Of a DNA stretch of 64,000 nucleotides, positions 48,491-56,381 are shown in pieces. Origin of the DNA: Inquilinus sp. Marseille-Q2685 (GTDB taxonomy: Bacteria > Pseudomonadota > Alphaproteobacteria > DSM-16000 > Inquilinaceae); NCBI RefSeq assembly GCF_916619195.1, contig NZ_CAKAKL010000001.1:992001-1056000 (forward strand). The letters are read 5' to 3'. Each line of letters begins with the position of its first letter. The first letter of the stretch is position 1. A program made the position numbers and the translations under genes. Under the pieces are notes generated by a model. That model made no database searches, was not told the origin of the DNA, and saw only the letters and a program-made list of their open reading frames with translations.

Positions 48491-49907
48491 CGGTGAACCA
48501 TCCGTGGCCAGCCATCGAGGCAAAATGAGTCGCGACGCTTTGCAGGCGCTCGCGAATGTGCTCGGCCCTGATGTCGTGCGGTTCGGCGATCGCATCGAGA
48601 ACCGTCACGGCCGAGACTACAATGGATTGCCCTTCATTTTGCCGCGCGCCCTGGTGTCGCCCCGCAGCGTCGAGGACGTCTGCCGAGCCTTGGCGGTGTG
48701 CCACGAGTACGGCCAGTGCGTCACGGTGGAGGGGGGAGGGACCGGACTAACGGGCGGAACTCGGCCCGACCCGGACGACGTCGTCCTTTCGTTGCGGCGC
48801 TTGGCCGGCGTCGAGGACGTCGATGCCGTCGGCGGGACGCTCGTCGCCCTGGCCGGCACTCCGTTGAGCGCGGTCCAGGAAGCCGCGCGATCTGCCGGCT
48901 GGCAATGCGGCATCGATATCGGCGCGCGTGACGCGTGCACAATCGGCGGGAATGTCGCGACCAACGCCGGCGGATCCAAGGTGCTGCGATACGGCATGAC
49001 GCGCGAAAACGTGCTGGGTCTGGAAGCCGTGTTGGCCGACGGCACCGTGCTTCGCTCGCTGAACAAGATCCCCAAGAACAATGCCGGCTTCGACTGGAAG
49101 CACGTCTTCATCGGCAGCGAGGGCATCCACGGCGTTATCACGCGAGTCGTGCTGAAGCTTCATCCGGCGCCGGGGCGGCCGCGAACGGCGCTGTGCGGAG
49201 TGTCTGGCGTGGACGCAGCGATGGCCGTGCTCAAGCGTATTGAGCAGGGCTTGCCCGGGACGCTGGTCGCTTTTGAAGGAATGTGGCCCGAATTTTGCTC
49301 CTTTGCGGCGCGTGCGACCGGAAACACGTTCCCGCTCGCCTCGCAGCATCAACTGTGCCTGCTCGTGGAGTGCGACTGTCCGCTTGGCGAAACCAGCTCG
49401 GATGCGTTCGACGCCTTGATCATGGAGCTGCACGAGCAGCATCTGATCGCCGAGGCAGTGGTCGCCAACTCGGAGGCGCAGCGCCAGCGGCTTTGGAAAT
49501 TTCGCGATGCGACGGCATACTTCAACCAGTACCTGCCAGGCCATGCTTCATTTGATATCGGTTTTCGGCCGCCCGGCTTGGGCGAGGCCACCGACGCGCT
49601 GCGGGCCGCATTGCAGGGACGATGGCCCGAGGCAACGACGCTCTTCTTCGGCCATCTCGGGGATGGCAACCTCCATATCGTCCTCTTCGCGAATGGGCAC
49701 CCGTCCGGCTTCGATGCCGAGGCGGAGGAACTGGTATACGCGGTCACGGCCTCGCTCGGCGGAACGATCTCGGCCGAACATGGAATCGGGCGCTGGAAGC
49801 GGCCGTACTTGCAGTTCAGCCGCACAGCGGAAGAGATCGAATTCATGCGTGTCATCAAGTCGACGCTGGATCCCAGGGGAATTCTCAATCCCGGTCGATT
49901 GTTGTAG
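48477..49907 (+). CDS. FAD-linked D-2-hydroxyacid dehydrogenase (GlcD/D-LDH-like), 476 aa
   Basis: Flavoprotein of the FAD_binding_4 plus FAD-oxidase C-terminal family. The PCMH-type FAD motif is VTVEGGGTGLTGGTRP (about residue 90), followed by GIDIGARDACTIGGNVATNA, NNAGFDWKHVFIGSEG and the C-terminal FFGHLGDGNLHIVLF with GGTISAEHGIGRWKR. It oxidises a 2-hydroxy acid to a 2-oxo acid. The start at ATG 48477 overlaps the aminotransferase-VOC stop; ATG 48525 behind GAGG is also possible. The pair forms an operon and both have lower GC. Substrate unknown; a shared pathway with the VOC protein is probable. Confidence 0.88.
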   Translation: MNPPSGEPSVASHRGKMSRDALQALANVLGPDVVRFGDRIENRHGRDYNGLPFILPRALVSPRSVEDVCRALAVCHEYGQCVTVEGGGTGLTGGTRPDPDDVVLSLRRLAGVEDVDAVGGTLVALAGTPLSAVQEAARSAGWQCGIDIGARDACTIGGNVATNAGGSKVLRYGMTRENVLGLEAVLADGTVLRSLNKIPKNNAGFDWKHVFIGSEGIHGVITRVVLKLHPAPGRPRTALCGVSGVDAAMAVLKRIEQGLPGTLVAFEGMWPEFCSFAARATGNTFPLASQHQLCLLVECDCPLGETSSDAFDALIMELHEQHLIAEAVVANSEAQRQRLWKFRDATAYFNQYLPGHASFDIGFRPPGLGEATDALRAALQGRWPEATTLFFGHLGDGNLHIVLFANGHPSGFDAEAEELVYAVTASLGGTISAEHGIGRWKRPYLQFSRTAEEIEFMRVIKSTLDPRGILNPGRLL

Positions 49908-49964
49908 CCGTCCGTGTTGTCCATCCGCCAATTGACGGGCTCACCCTCGGGCGCAGCCGGCGGA

Positions 49965-50105
49965 GGATCAGGATCGACCATTTGTGCGCATTTGCTCCAG
50001 AACCGGACGAACGTCCCGCCCGGCCATCTCGGCCAATGTCCCCAGCATGGCGTCAAAGACCCGGTTTCGACCCAGCGCCGTAGAGCGGCCCGATCAGCGC
50101 CCATC
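49965..50105 (-). pseudogene. Remnant of an IS5-like transposase
   Basis: On the minus strand around 50013-50060 one frame reads VFDAMLGTLAEMAGRD, a stretch very like the VFDAMxxTLAEMAxRD region of IS5-group transposases. Just upstream, in another frame, is RRWVETG (near 50062-50082), which normally directly precedes it. So a small, frameshifted fragment of an IS5 transposase remains. No terminal inverted repeats were found. It sits next to a family A palindrome and the low-GC pair, consistent with past mobility. Confidence 0.5.
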
Positions 50106-50136
50106 GTCCAATAAGCGGATCCGTTCACCCAAGTTC

Positions 50137-50227
50137 GTAGGTTGGGTCGCGGCATGCGAACGCAACAACAATGGGTGCCGCTGAGCGGTGGGATGTCGGG
50201 TTCGCTTGCGGCGAACCCGACCTACGC
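50137..50227. repeat. Intergenic palindromic repeat, family A copy 3 (degenerate)
   Basis: About 91 bases with outer arms CGTAGGTTGGGT and ACCCGACCTACG, an internal GTCGGGTTCGC/GCGAACCCGAC stem and a longer spacer than the copies at 15435 and 22496. The left half has lost pairing (GCGAACGCAAC instead of GCGAACCCAAC). Confidence 0.75.
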
Positions 50228-50274
50228 TCGACTGTAAAGGGGTCGACAGAGGTGTCTCCCCGACTGCCTCTACC

Positions 50275-51039
50275 CTACAGCCCCACCGCCCCCGGCGGCG
50301 CGAGCGACAGGCGGCGGGCGGCGGCGAGCAGGGTGTCGAGCAGCGCGCCCTGCCGCTCTTCCGGCGTGTCCAGCGGCGTGACCAGGCACAGCGTCGCCAC
50401 CGCCCGCCCGTCCCGGTCCACCACCGGCGCCGCCAGGCAGCGGGTGAAACGGTCGACCAGCTCCTGGGTCACGGCATAGCCGCGCGCCCGCGCCGCCTCG
50501 GTCTCGGCGACGAAATCCTTCGGCTCGATCCGCTCGCCCGAGGGCAGCGTGAAGTCCTCGGCCGGGACGAAGCCGGCGATCTCAGCCGCGGTCATGTGGG
50601 CGACCAGCAGGCGGCCGGACGCGGTCCAGGGGATCGGCAGCCGGATCCCGACCTCCGAGGTGATGCGGAAGGTGCGGCGCCCCGGCTCGTTCAGCATCAC
50701 CACGTATTTGTCGCCGTCGAGCATGCAGAACTGCGCCGTCTCGCCGGTCTCGGTCGCCAGCCCCAGCACCTCGCGCCGGGCCCGGCTCAGCAGGTCGACG
50801 CCGGCGACATAGGTCTGGGCGTAGTAGTGCACGGCGCGGCCGAAGAACACCGCCCCGCCGTCGCCCGCCGGCTCCAGGATCCGCGCCGCGGTCAGCCGGC
50901 CGACGATCTCGTAGAGGGTCGAGCGCGGCGCGCCGGTCGCCTTGGCCAGCTCGCCCATCCGCACCGGCCCGCGCCGCGCCTGCAGATGCTCCAGGATCGC
51001 CACCACCCGGTCGATCCCCCGCTCCCGGCTGGTTGCCAT
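50275..51039 (-). CDS. IclR-family transcription regulator, 254 aa
   Basis: Winged helix (SRERGIDRVVAILEHLQARR, GELAKATGAPRSTLYEIVGR) and IclR effector domain (RLPIPWTASGRLLVAHMT, LAAPVVDRDGRAVATLCLV). The start ATG 51039 follows GGGGGGAG. Divergent from the amino-acid ABC operon 115 bases away; the interval has two repeats ATTGTCCGAYATAC, good candidate binding sites. It is probably its regulator. Confidence 0.92.
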   Translation of the reverse strand: MATSRERGIDRVVAILEHLQARRGPVRMGELAKATGAPRSTLYEIVGRLTAARILEPAGDGGAVFFGRAVHYYAQTYVAGVDLLSRARREVLGLATETGETAQFCMLDGDKYVVMLNEPGRRTFRITSEVGIRLPIPWTASGRLLVAHMTAAEIAGFVPAEDFTLPSGERIEPKDFVAETEAARARGYAVTQELVDRFTRCLAAPVVDRDGRAVATLCLVTPLDTPEERQGALLDTLLAAARRLSLAPPGAVGL

Positions 51040-51096
51040 GGCTCCCCCCTTCGCCGCGCTCGATTGCATTCGCCTCGAGCCGAGCCTATCGTACCG

Positions 51097-51136
51097 ATTG
51101 TCCGACATACAAGATCATTGTCCGATATACCGGACA
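51097..51136. promoter_or_regulatory. Direct repeats and palindrome, candidate IclR operator
   Basis: ATTGTCCGACATAC (51097-51110) is repeated as ATTGTCCGATATAC (51117-51130) exactly 20 bases on. The second copy is part of the perfect palindrome TGTCCGATATACCGGACA (51119-51136). It lies between divergent IclR and binding-protein genes, 19-58 bases before the latter. Confidence 0.6.
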
Positions 51137-51154
51137 GAAAACGTGGAGGCTGAG

Positions 51155-52015
51155 ATGCGCATCGTGACCCGGACCCTGCTGTCCGCCCACACTTTGACGT
51201 CAGTCTGCGCCGCCGCCCTGCTGCTGGGCACCGCCGGCGGCGCCCTGGCGGCCGACAAGCTCCAGGAGGTGCTGAGCCGCGGCAAGCTGATCGTCGGCAC
51301 CGGCAGCACCAACCCGCCCTGGCATTTCAAGACCGAGCAGGGCGACCTCGCCGGCTTCGACATCGACATCGCCAGGATCATCGCCAAGGGGCTGTTCAAC
51401 GACCCCAGCAAGGTCGAGTTCGTGGTCCAGTCCTCCGACGCCCGGATCCCGAACCTGACCACCGACAAGGTCGACATCACCTGCCAGTTCATCACCGTCA
51501 CCGCCGCCCGGGCGCAGCAGGTGAACTTCACCATCCCCTACTACCGGGAAGGCGTCGGCCTGCTGCTGATGAAGGACGGCCGCTACAAGAGCTATGACGA
51601 GCTGAAGGCGGCGGGCAGCGGCGTCACCGTCTCGGTGCTGCAGAACGTCTATGCCGAGGCCATGGTGCATGCGGCGCTGCCGGAGGCGGCGGTCGACCAG
51701 TACGAAAGCACCGACCTGATGTACGAGGCGCTGAACTCCGGCCGCGCCGACGCCGCCGCCACCGACATGTCGTCGCTGCGCTGGTTCATGAAGCAGAACC
51801 CGGACCGCTATGTCGACGCCGGCTATGGCTGGAACCCGCAGACCTATTCCTGCGCCGTGAAGAAGGGCGACCAGGACTGGCTGAACTTCGTCGACACCGC
51901 GCTGCACGAGGCGATGACCGGGGTCGAGTTCGACACCTACGCCGCCTCCTTCGAGCAGTGGTTCGGCCAGCGCCCGCCGGCGCCCGCGATCGGGTTTCCC
52001 ACCGAGATGCGCTGA
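51155..52015 (+). CDS. Amino-acid ABC substrate-binding protein (SBP family 3), 286 aa
   Basis: Periplasmic receptor: signal peptide ending LLLGTAGGALAADKL, then VLSRGKLIVGTGSTNPPWHF, LAGFDIDIARIIAKGLF and KVDITCQFITVTAARA, the pattern of polar amino-acid-binding proteins. The start ATG 51155 is preceded by GTGGAGG. Followed by two permeases; no ATPase gene. Ligand unknown. Confidence 0.92.
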   Translation: MRIVTRTLLSAHTLTSVCAAALLLGTAGGALAADKLQEVLSRGKLIVGTGSTNPPWHFKTEQGDLAGFDIDIARIIAKGLFNDPSKVEFVVQSSDARIPNLTTDKVDITCQFITVTAARAQQVNFTIPYYREGVGLLLMKDGRYKSYDELKAAGSGVTVSVLQNVYAEAMVHAALPEAAVDQYESTDLMYEALNSGRADAAATDMSSLRWFMKQNPDRYVDAGYGWNPQTYSCAVKKGDQDWLNFVDTALHEAMTGVEFDTYAASFEQWFGQRPPAPAIGFPTEMR

Positions 52016-52037
52016 GCCCTCGCCCAAACCTTCCTCG

Positions 52038-52107
52038 CCATCCCCGCGAAAGCGGGAATCTCGTCCCGCTCCTGTGGCGAAGAGATCCCTGCTTGCGCGG
52101 GGATGAC
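52038..52107. repeat. Intergenic palindromic repeat, family D
   Basis: Inverted repeat CCATCCCCGCGAAAGCGGGA ... GCTTGCGCGGGGATGAC between the binding protein and first permease. A single copy in the window; similar elements are widespread in proteobacteria. Confidence 0.75.
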
Positions 52108-52141
52108 GGGGTCGGGAAGGCGGATCCGCGGAGAATACAGG

Positions 52142-52801
52142 GTGAACTACCAGTTCAATTTCGGTGCGGTCTGGGACAGCCGCGACCTGCTGCTGAGCGG
52201 CCTGGCGCTCGGGCTCGGCCTCGCCGTGGTGTCGATCCTGATCGGCTGCGTCATCGGCCTGGTCGGCGCCTTCGCCGCCACCTCGCGCAGCCGGGTCGCC
52301 CGCGGCCTCGCCTCCGGTTACGTCACATTCTTCCGCAACCTGCCGATCCTGGTGATCCTGCTGTTCGTGTTCTTCGCCCTGCCGCGGGCCGGGATCCGCC
52401 TGGACAAGATCGACAGCTTCGTCGCTTCGCTCTCGGTCTATGCCGGCGCCTATCTGATCGAGGTGTTCCGCGCCGGCATCCAGTCGGTGCCGAAGGGCGT
52501 GGTCGAGGCCGGCACCGCGCTGGGCCTGCGGCCGATGCAGATCCGCCGGCTGCTGGTGGCGCCCTTGATGCTGCGCAACATCCTGCCGGCGCTGGGCAGC
52601 AACTTCATCTCGCTGTTCAAGGACACCTCGCTGGCCGCCGCCATCGCGGTGCCGGAGCTGACCTTCTACGCCCGCAAGATCAACACCGAGAGCTTCCGCG
52701 TGATCGAGACCTGGCTGGTGACCAGCCTGCTCTATGTCTGCGCCTGCACCCTGATCGCCTTCCTGCTGCGCCGGCTCGAGGCGCGGCTGCGGCTGCCCTG
52801 A
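52142..52801 (+). CDS. Amino-acid ABC permease (HisM/HisQ-like), 219 aa
   Basis: Inner-membrane permease of the polar amino-acid family: about five helices, FRNLPILVILLFVFFALP and the EAA loop VVEAGTALGLRPMQIRRLLV (about residue 125). Start GTG 52142; no ATG fits. Together with the next gene it forms the two-permease channel. 126 bases with a palindromic repeat lie before it. Confidence 0.9.
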   Translation: MNYQFNFGAVWDSRDLLLSGLALGLGLAVVSILIGCVIGLVGAFAATSRSRVARGLASGYVTFFRNLPILVILLFVFFALPRAGIRLDKIDSFVASLSVYAGAYLIEVFRAGIQSVPKGVVEAGTALGLRPMQIRRLLVAPLMLRNILPALGSNFISLFKDTSLAAAIAVPELTFYARKINTESFRVIETWLVTSLLYVCACTLIAFLLRRLEARLRLP

Positions 52802-52811
52802 GGGATCGCCG

Positions 52812-53465
52812 ATGGACGCCTTCCTGCAGCAGCTCTGGGCCGCCCGCTGGGCCCTGCTCGACGGGGCCTGGCTGACGGTGCAGATCTCCGTCGTGTCGAT
52901 CGCCGCCGGCACCGTCTTCGGCGTGCTGGTCGGGCTGGCCCTGACCTATGGCGGCCGCGTCCTGCGCTGGCCGGCGCGGCTGTTCGTCGACTTCATCCGC
53001 GGCACGCCGGTGCTGGTCCTGGTGCTGGCCGCCTTCTACGTCCTCTCCGTCGTCGGCATCCAGCTGACCGCGGTGCAGGCCGGCATCTTCGCGCTGGCCG
53101 TGTTCTGCAGCTCGCATGTCGGCGAGATCGTGCGCGGCGCGCTGCAGGCGATCCCGCCGGGCCAGACCGAGGCGGCGAAGTCGCTCGGCCTCGGCTTCCG
53201 CCAGACCGTCGTCCTGGTCCTGCTGCCGCAGGCGCTGCGCCAGATCCTGCCCAGCTGGGTCAACACCGGCACCGAGATGGTCAAGGCCTCGACCCTCTTG
53301 TCGGTGATCGGCGTCACCGAGCTGCTGCTGACCACCAAGGAGGTGATCAGCCGCAACTATATGAGCCTGCAGTTCTACCTGTTCGCCGCGGTGGTCTACT
53401 TCGTCGTCAACTTCGCCATCGAGCGCCTCGGCAAGACCCTCGCCCGCCGCACCGCCCTGAAGTGA
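52812..53465 (+). CDS. Amino-acid ABC permease (HisM/HisQ-like), 217 aa
   Basis: Second permease, ten bases after the first. FIRGTPVLVLVLAAFYVLSV and the EAA loop QTEAAKSLGLGFRQTVVLVL place it in the same family. It is the last gene of the cluster; the expected ATPase does not follow, and an AT-rich 393-base gap leads to an RTX gene instead. Confidence 0.9.
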   Translation: MDAFLQQLWAARWALLDGAWLTVQISVVSIAAGTVFGVLVGLALTYGGRVLRWPARLFVDFIRGTPVLVLVLAAFYVLSVVGIQLTAVQAGIFALAVFCSSHVGEIVRGALQAIPPGQTEAAKSLGLGFRQTVVLVLLPQALRQILPSWVNTGTEMVKASTLLSVIGVTELLLTTKEVISRNYMSLQFYLFAAVVYFVVNFAIERLGKTLARRTALK

Positions 53466-53858
53466 CCACCCGGGCGGCGGGATGCGCTGCCGCAAGACAT
53501 CCCATTCTCTCCAAAATTGCCTCAAATAAATATTACCTGTTTATGCAAGATCCAACTTGAAATCCGATGCAGATCATTTGGTTCAATTTTGTCATGTCGG
53601 AGAACAAGATTTCGATAGATAGAATCCACTCCCTATTCCGACGGGATCGAGTCTATATAGACTTCGAATCGGCCACGAAGTCAGCCAGAAGCCGGCGAAA
53701 TCTTTTCAGCCCCGGCTCCGCCATCCTTCGTGGTCGCCCGCGGCCTTTCCTTCGGTGGGGCCGCATCCCGGCCGGGCGAGCAGCGGCCTCCAAGGCCCTT
53801 GCCCCGCGACGGGCACCGTCTTCGGACGACGCGTGTGACATGCAAGGGGGACATGGAC
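53466..53858. other. AT-rich intergenic region upstream of RTX gene
   Basis: No gene seen. Bases 53510-53690 are AT-rich and end in a promoter-like TATATAG. The 3' half is GC-rich and ends in AAGGGGG, the ribosome-binding site of the RTX gene. Confidence 0.6.
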
Positions 53859-54845
53859 ATGACTGCGACCAGCGACAATTCCGACATCATCATCGGCACG
53901 CCGGGCGACGACGTCATCGATGCCGGCAACGGCAACGACGTGGTGAGCGGCGGCGGCGGTGACGACGTCATCAACGGCGGCAACGGCTTCGACGTGATCA
54001 CCGGCGGCGCCGGCGACGACGTCATCGACGGCAGCGAGGGCTTCGACGTCATCGATGGCGGCGGCGACGCCGACTGGCTCCGCGGCGGCAATGGCGGCGA
54101 TGTCGTCACCGGCGGCGAAGGCCATGACAGGATCGCCGGCGGCAACGGCGCCGATACGCTGGACGGCGGCGCGGGCGACGACCTGCTGCGCGGCGGCGCC
54201 GGGCCCGACATCCTCAGCGGCGGCGACGGACTCGACATCGCCAGCTATGCCGAAAGCGACGCCGCGGTCTCGATCAACCTGGCGACGCATGTGAACCACG
54301 GCGGCAACGCCGAGGGCGACGTCATCGCCGGCGATATCGAGACGATCCATGGCAGCCGCTTCGGCGACACGCTGACCGGCGACGCCGGCGACAACATCCT
54401 GCGCGGCCTGGGCGGCGACGACACGCTGGCTGGGGATGCCGGCACCGACCGCCTGGTCGGCGGCGACGGCAGCGATCGGATCGAGGGCGGCGCCGGCGCC
54501 GACACCCTCTACGGCGGCGCCGGCGCCGACCGCTTCGTCTATGCCGCGGCCGGCGACACCGGCGCCGATATCACCACCCGCGACGTCATCGGCGACTTCT
54601 CATCGGCCGATGGCGACAAGATCGACCTCTCCGGGATCGATGCCGACGGCGATGCCGGCAACGGCGACACCGCCTTCACCTTCATCGGCGAGGCCGCCTT
54701 CTCCGGCCAGGCCGGCGAGCTGCGCTTCGCATCTGCCGGCGGGCTCACCGCGGTCGTCGCCGATATCGACGGCGACGGCCAGGCCGACCTGTCGATCGCG
54801 CTGATCGGCGGCCAGGATCCGGTCGCCGACGACTTCGTGCTGTAG
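53859..54845 (+). CDS. Short RTX calcium-binding repeat protein, 328 aa
   Basis: RTX repeats from the first residues (IIGTPGDDVIDAGNGNDVVS) to about residue 240, with one insertion DIASYAESDAAVSINLATHV of the type seen in the RTX protein at 27678. The C-terminal module (DVIGDFSSADGDKIDLSGID, FSGQAGELRFASAGG) ends DDFVL like its relatives. The AAGGGGG at 53844-53850 is eight bases before ATG 53859; ATG 53853 is too close. A type I-secreted extracellular protein is likely. Confidence 0.85.
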   Translation: MTATSDNSDIIIGTPGDDVIDAGNGNDVVSGGGGDDVINGGNGFDVITGGAGDDVIDGSEGFDVIDGGGDADWLRGGNGGDVVTGGEGHDRIAGGNGADTLDGGAGDDLLRGGAGPDILSGGDGLDIASYAESDAAVSINLATHVNHGGNAEGDVIAGDIETIHGSRFGDTLTGDAGDNILRGLGGDDTLAGDAGTDRLVGGDGSDRIEGGAGADTLYGGAGADRFVYAAAGDTGADITTRDVIGDFSSADGDKIDLSGIDADGDAGNGDTAFTFIGEAAFSGQAGELRFASAGGLTAVVADIDGDGQADLSIALIGGQDPVADDFVL

Positions 54846-54855
54846 CGCCGGCAGC

Positions 54856-54905
54856 GGGACGGAACAAAGCGCGGGCGCCGCGGGTTGCCCGCCTCGTTCC
54901 GTCCC
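54856..54905 (+). terminator. Large hairpin after RTX gene
   Basis: GGGACGGAAC (54856-54865) pairs with GTTCCGTCCC (54896-54905) and encloses GCGGGC/GCCCGC. It starts 11 bases after the RTX stop and ends 14 bases before the next gene. There is no T-run. Confidence 0.4.
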
Positions 54906-54919
54906 GTCCCGAGAGTCCG

Positions 54920-55144
54920 ATGACCCGCCGCCTCCTGCCGATCGCCCTCGCCGCCGCCCTGCTCGCCGCCGGCTGCACCAATATGAGCCGCGAGGCCCAG
55001 GGCACGCTCAGCGGCGCCGGCATCGGCGCGGCGGGCGGCGTCGCGCTGACCGCGCTGACCGGCGGCAGCCTGCTGGCGGGCGGCGTGATCGGCGCCGCGG
55101 CCGGCGGCGTGGCCGGCAATCTGAAGAGCAAGGGCTATTGGTAG
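54920..55144 (+). CDS. Small glycine-zipper lipoprotein, 74 aa
   Basis: A lipoprotein signal (LLPIALAAALLAAGC, lipobox cysteine at 19) and a glycine-zipper helix (GAGIGAAGGVALTALTGG, GVIGAAAGGVAGN) ending KSKGYW. Such proteins are anchored to the inner leaflet of the outer membrane or periplasm and may stabilise membranes; the exact role is unknown. It is nearly the same as the product at 55654, and both end in GN(L)KxKGYW, pointing to a local duplication split by another gene. Confidence 0.75.
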   Translation: MTRRLLPIALAAALLAAGCTNMSREAQGTLSGAGIGAAGGVALTALTGGSLLAGGVIGAAAGGVAGNLKSKGYW

Positions 55145-55268
55145 CCGGACCGGCGGCAGGGCGCTTCGATCCTCGCCGCCAGTAACCTTCCCGGTCCTGC
55201 GAATGAGTGTTTGATTATCCCCCCAGAAGGCGGAATACTCGTTCCGCCAATTCAGTCGGGAGGAAATA

Positions 55269-55643
55269 ATGGTATCAATATCCATTAGACCCCTGCTTCT
55301 GGGGGCCGCGCTGATCGTCGCCGCGGCGGCGATGCCGGCCCGGGCCGGGGATGTCCCGCTGGTCACCGGGGAGCACTGGACCAAGGCGTCCGAGGCCGAG
55401 AAGAAGGCCTTCCTGGTCGGCGCCGCCAACGTCATCTCGGTCGAATACGAGCTGCGGAAGGACGACCGCCGCACCCGGCCGGGCATGATCAACGCCCTGA
55501 TCACCAAGCTGCAGCCGATGTCGCTGACCGACATCTCCAAAGGCATCGACGACTACTACACCGCCCATCCGGACCAGCTGTCGCGGGCGGTGGTCGAGGT
55601 TATCGTCACCGACGTGGCCAAGATCGAACCCCGGCGGAAATAG
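55269..55643 (+). CDS. Secreted hypothetical protein, 124 aa
   Basis: The signal peptide MVSISIRPLLLGAALIVAAA is cut near ARA, then a small alpha-helical domain (HWTKASEAEKKAFLVGAANV, DISKGIDDYYTAHPDQLSRA). I do not recognise the family. ATG 55269 is preceded by GGGAGG. A palindrome GGCGGAATACTCGTTCCGCC at 55229-55248 lies just upstream. It sits between two paralogous glycine-zipper lipoproteins. Confidence 0.7.
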   Translation: MVSISIRPLLLGAALIVAAAAMPARAGDVPLVTGEHWTKASEAEKKAFLVGAANVISVEYELRKDDRRTRPGMINALITKLQPMSLTDISKGIDDYYTAHPDQLSRAVVEVIVTDVAKIEPRRK

Positions 55644-55653
55644 GGAGGGCGCG

Positions 55654-55947
55654 ATGATGAAGCGGATTCTTCTGCCCGCGGCGCTGTGCGGCGCGCTGCT
55701 CGCCGGGGCCTGCAGCAACATGACCCGCGAGGAGCAGAGCACGCTCAGCGGCGGTGCGATCGGCGCCGCCGGCGGCGCCGCGATCAGCGCGCTCGCGGGC
55801 GGCAATGCCGGCGTCGGCGCCCTGATCGGCGGGGCGGCCGGGGCCATCGCCGGCAATCTCAAGGGCAAGGGTTACTGGGGACGCCCGGCGCGGTCCGCCG
55901 CGCCGGCGGGCCGCGCCCATTTCAACCGACAGCAGGAGGGCGAATGA
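55654..55947 (+). CDS. Glycine-zipper lipoprotein, 97 aa
   Basis: Lipobox LLAGAC near residue 20, then SNMTREEQSTLSGGAIGAAG, ALAGGNAGVGALIGGAAGAI and AGNLKGKGYW. It is a paralogue of the 54920 product with a 20-residue basic tail. ATG 55654 follows AGGGAGG. The next ORF overlaps its stop by four bases. Confidence 0.75.
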   Translation: MMKRILLPAALCGALLAGACSNMTREEQSTLSGGAIGAAGGAAISALAGGNAGVGALIGGAAGAIAGNLKGKGYWGRPARSAAPAGRAHFNRQQEGE

Positions 55948-56129
55948 TGCGCGCATGTCTTGTGCTGGCCGCCCTGGCCGGGATCGGCCTTGCGGCAGGT
56001 GCCGCGAAGGCCGGTGAGAGCAGGCTCGAAGGCCTCGGCAAGCCGGTTTCCGTCACCATGGACAGCGTCGCGGCCGTGAAGCCGGCCGCGATCGAGGCCA
56101 AAGGCAAGGGCAAGGGAAAAGGCAAGTGA
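55944..56129 (+). CDS. Small secreted basic peptide with lysine-glycine tail, 61 aa
   Basis: A signal peptide (MRACLVLAALAGIGLAAGAA) then ESRLEGLGKPVSVTMDSVAA and a tail of five Lys-Gly repeats. ATG 55944 overlaps the lipoprotein stop (ATGA) and AGGAGGG is upstream. No family known; a very small periplasmic product is probable. Confidence 0.55.
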   Translation: MMRACLVLAALAGIGLAAGAAKAGESRLEGLGKPVSVTMDSVAAVKPAAIEAKGKGKGKGK

Positions 56130-56304
56130 TAGGATCGTTATCCATCCATCCGAAGCCTGTCCTTGACGCGAAGCCTTTTGCCCGCGATACAGATGCGATG
56201 TCCGAGATCGTGTCCCACATCGTCGTCAGACGCAGCCGCATAACCGTCGGCGGGACGCCCGGACTCTGCGTGTGCCGGCCCTTGGTCGGCACCTGATCCC
56301 ATGC

Positions 56305-56333
56305 AGCCCCGCCGGAAACGGACGGGGCTTTTT
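56305..56333 (+). terminator. Rho-independent terminator
   Basis: AGCCCCG and CGGGGCT form a stem with an inner CCGGAAACGG part, followed by five T residues, between the small secreted protein and the methyltransferase. Confidence 0.8.
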
Positions 56334-56381
56334 CTTGGCCATCGCGCACCCCGTCCGCCCGTTTCAGATGGAGTCCGCAAG

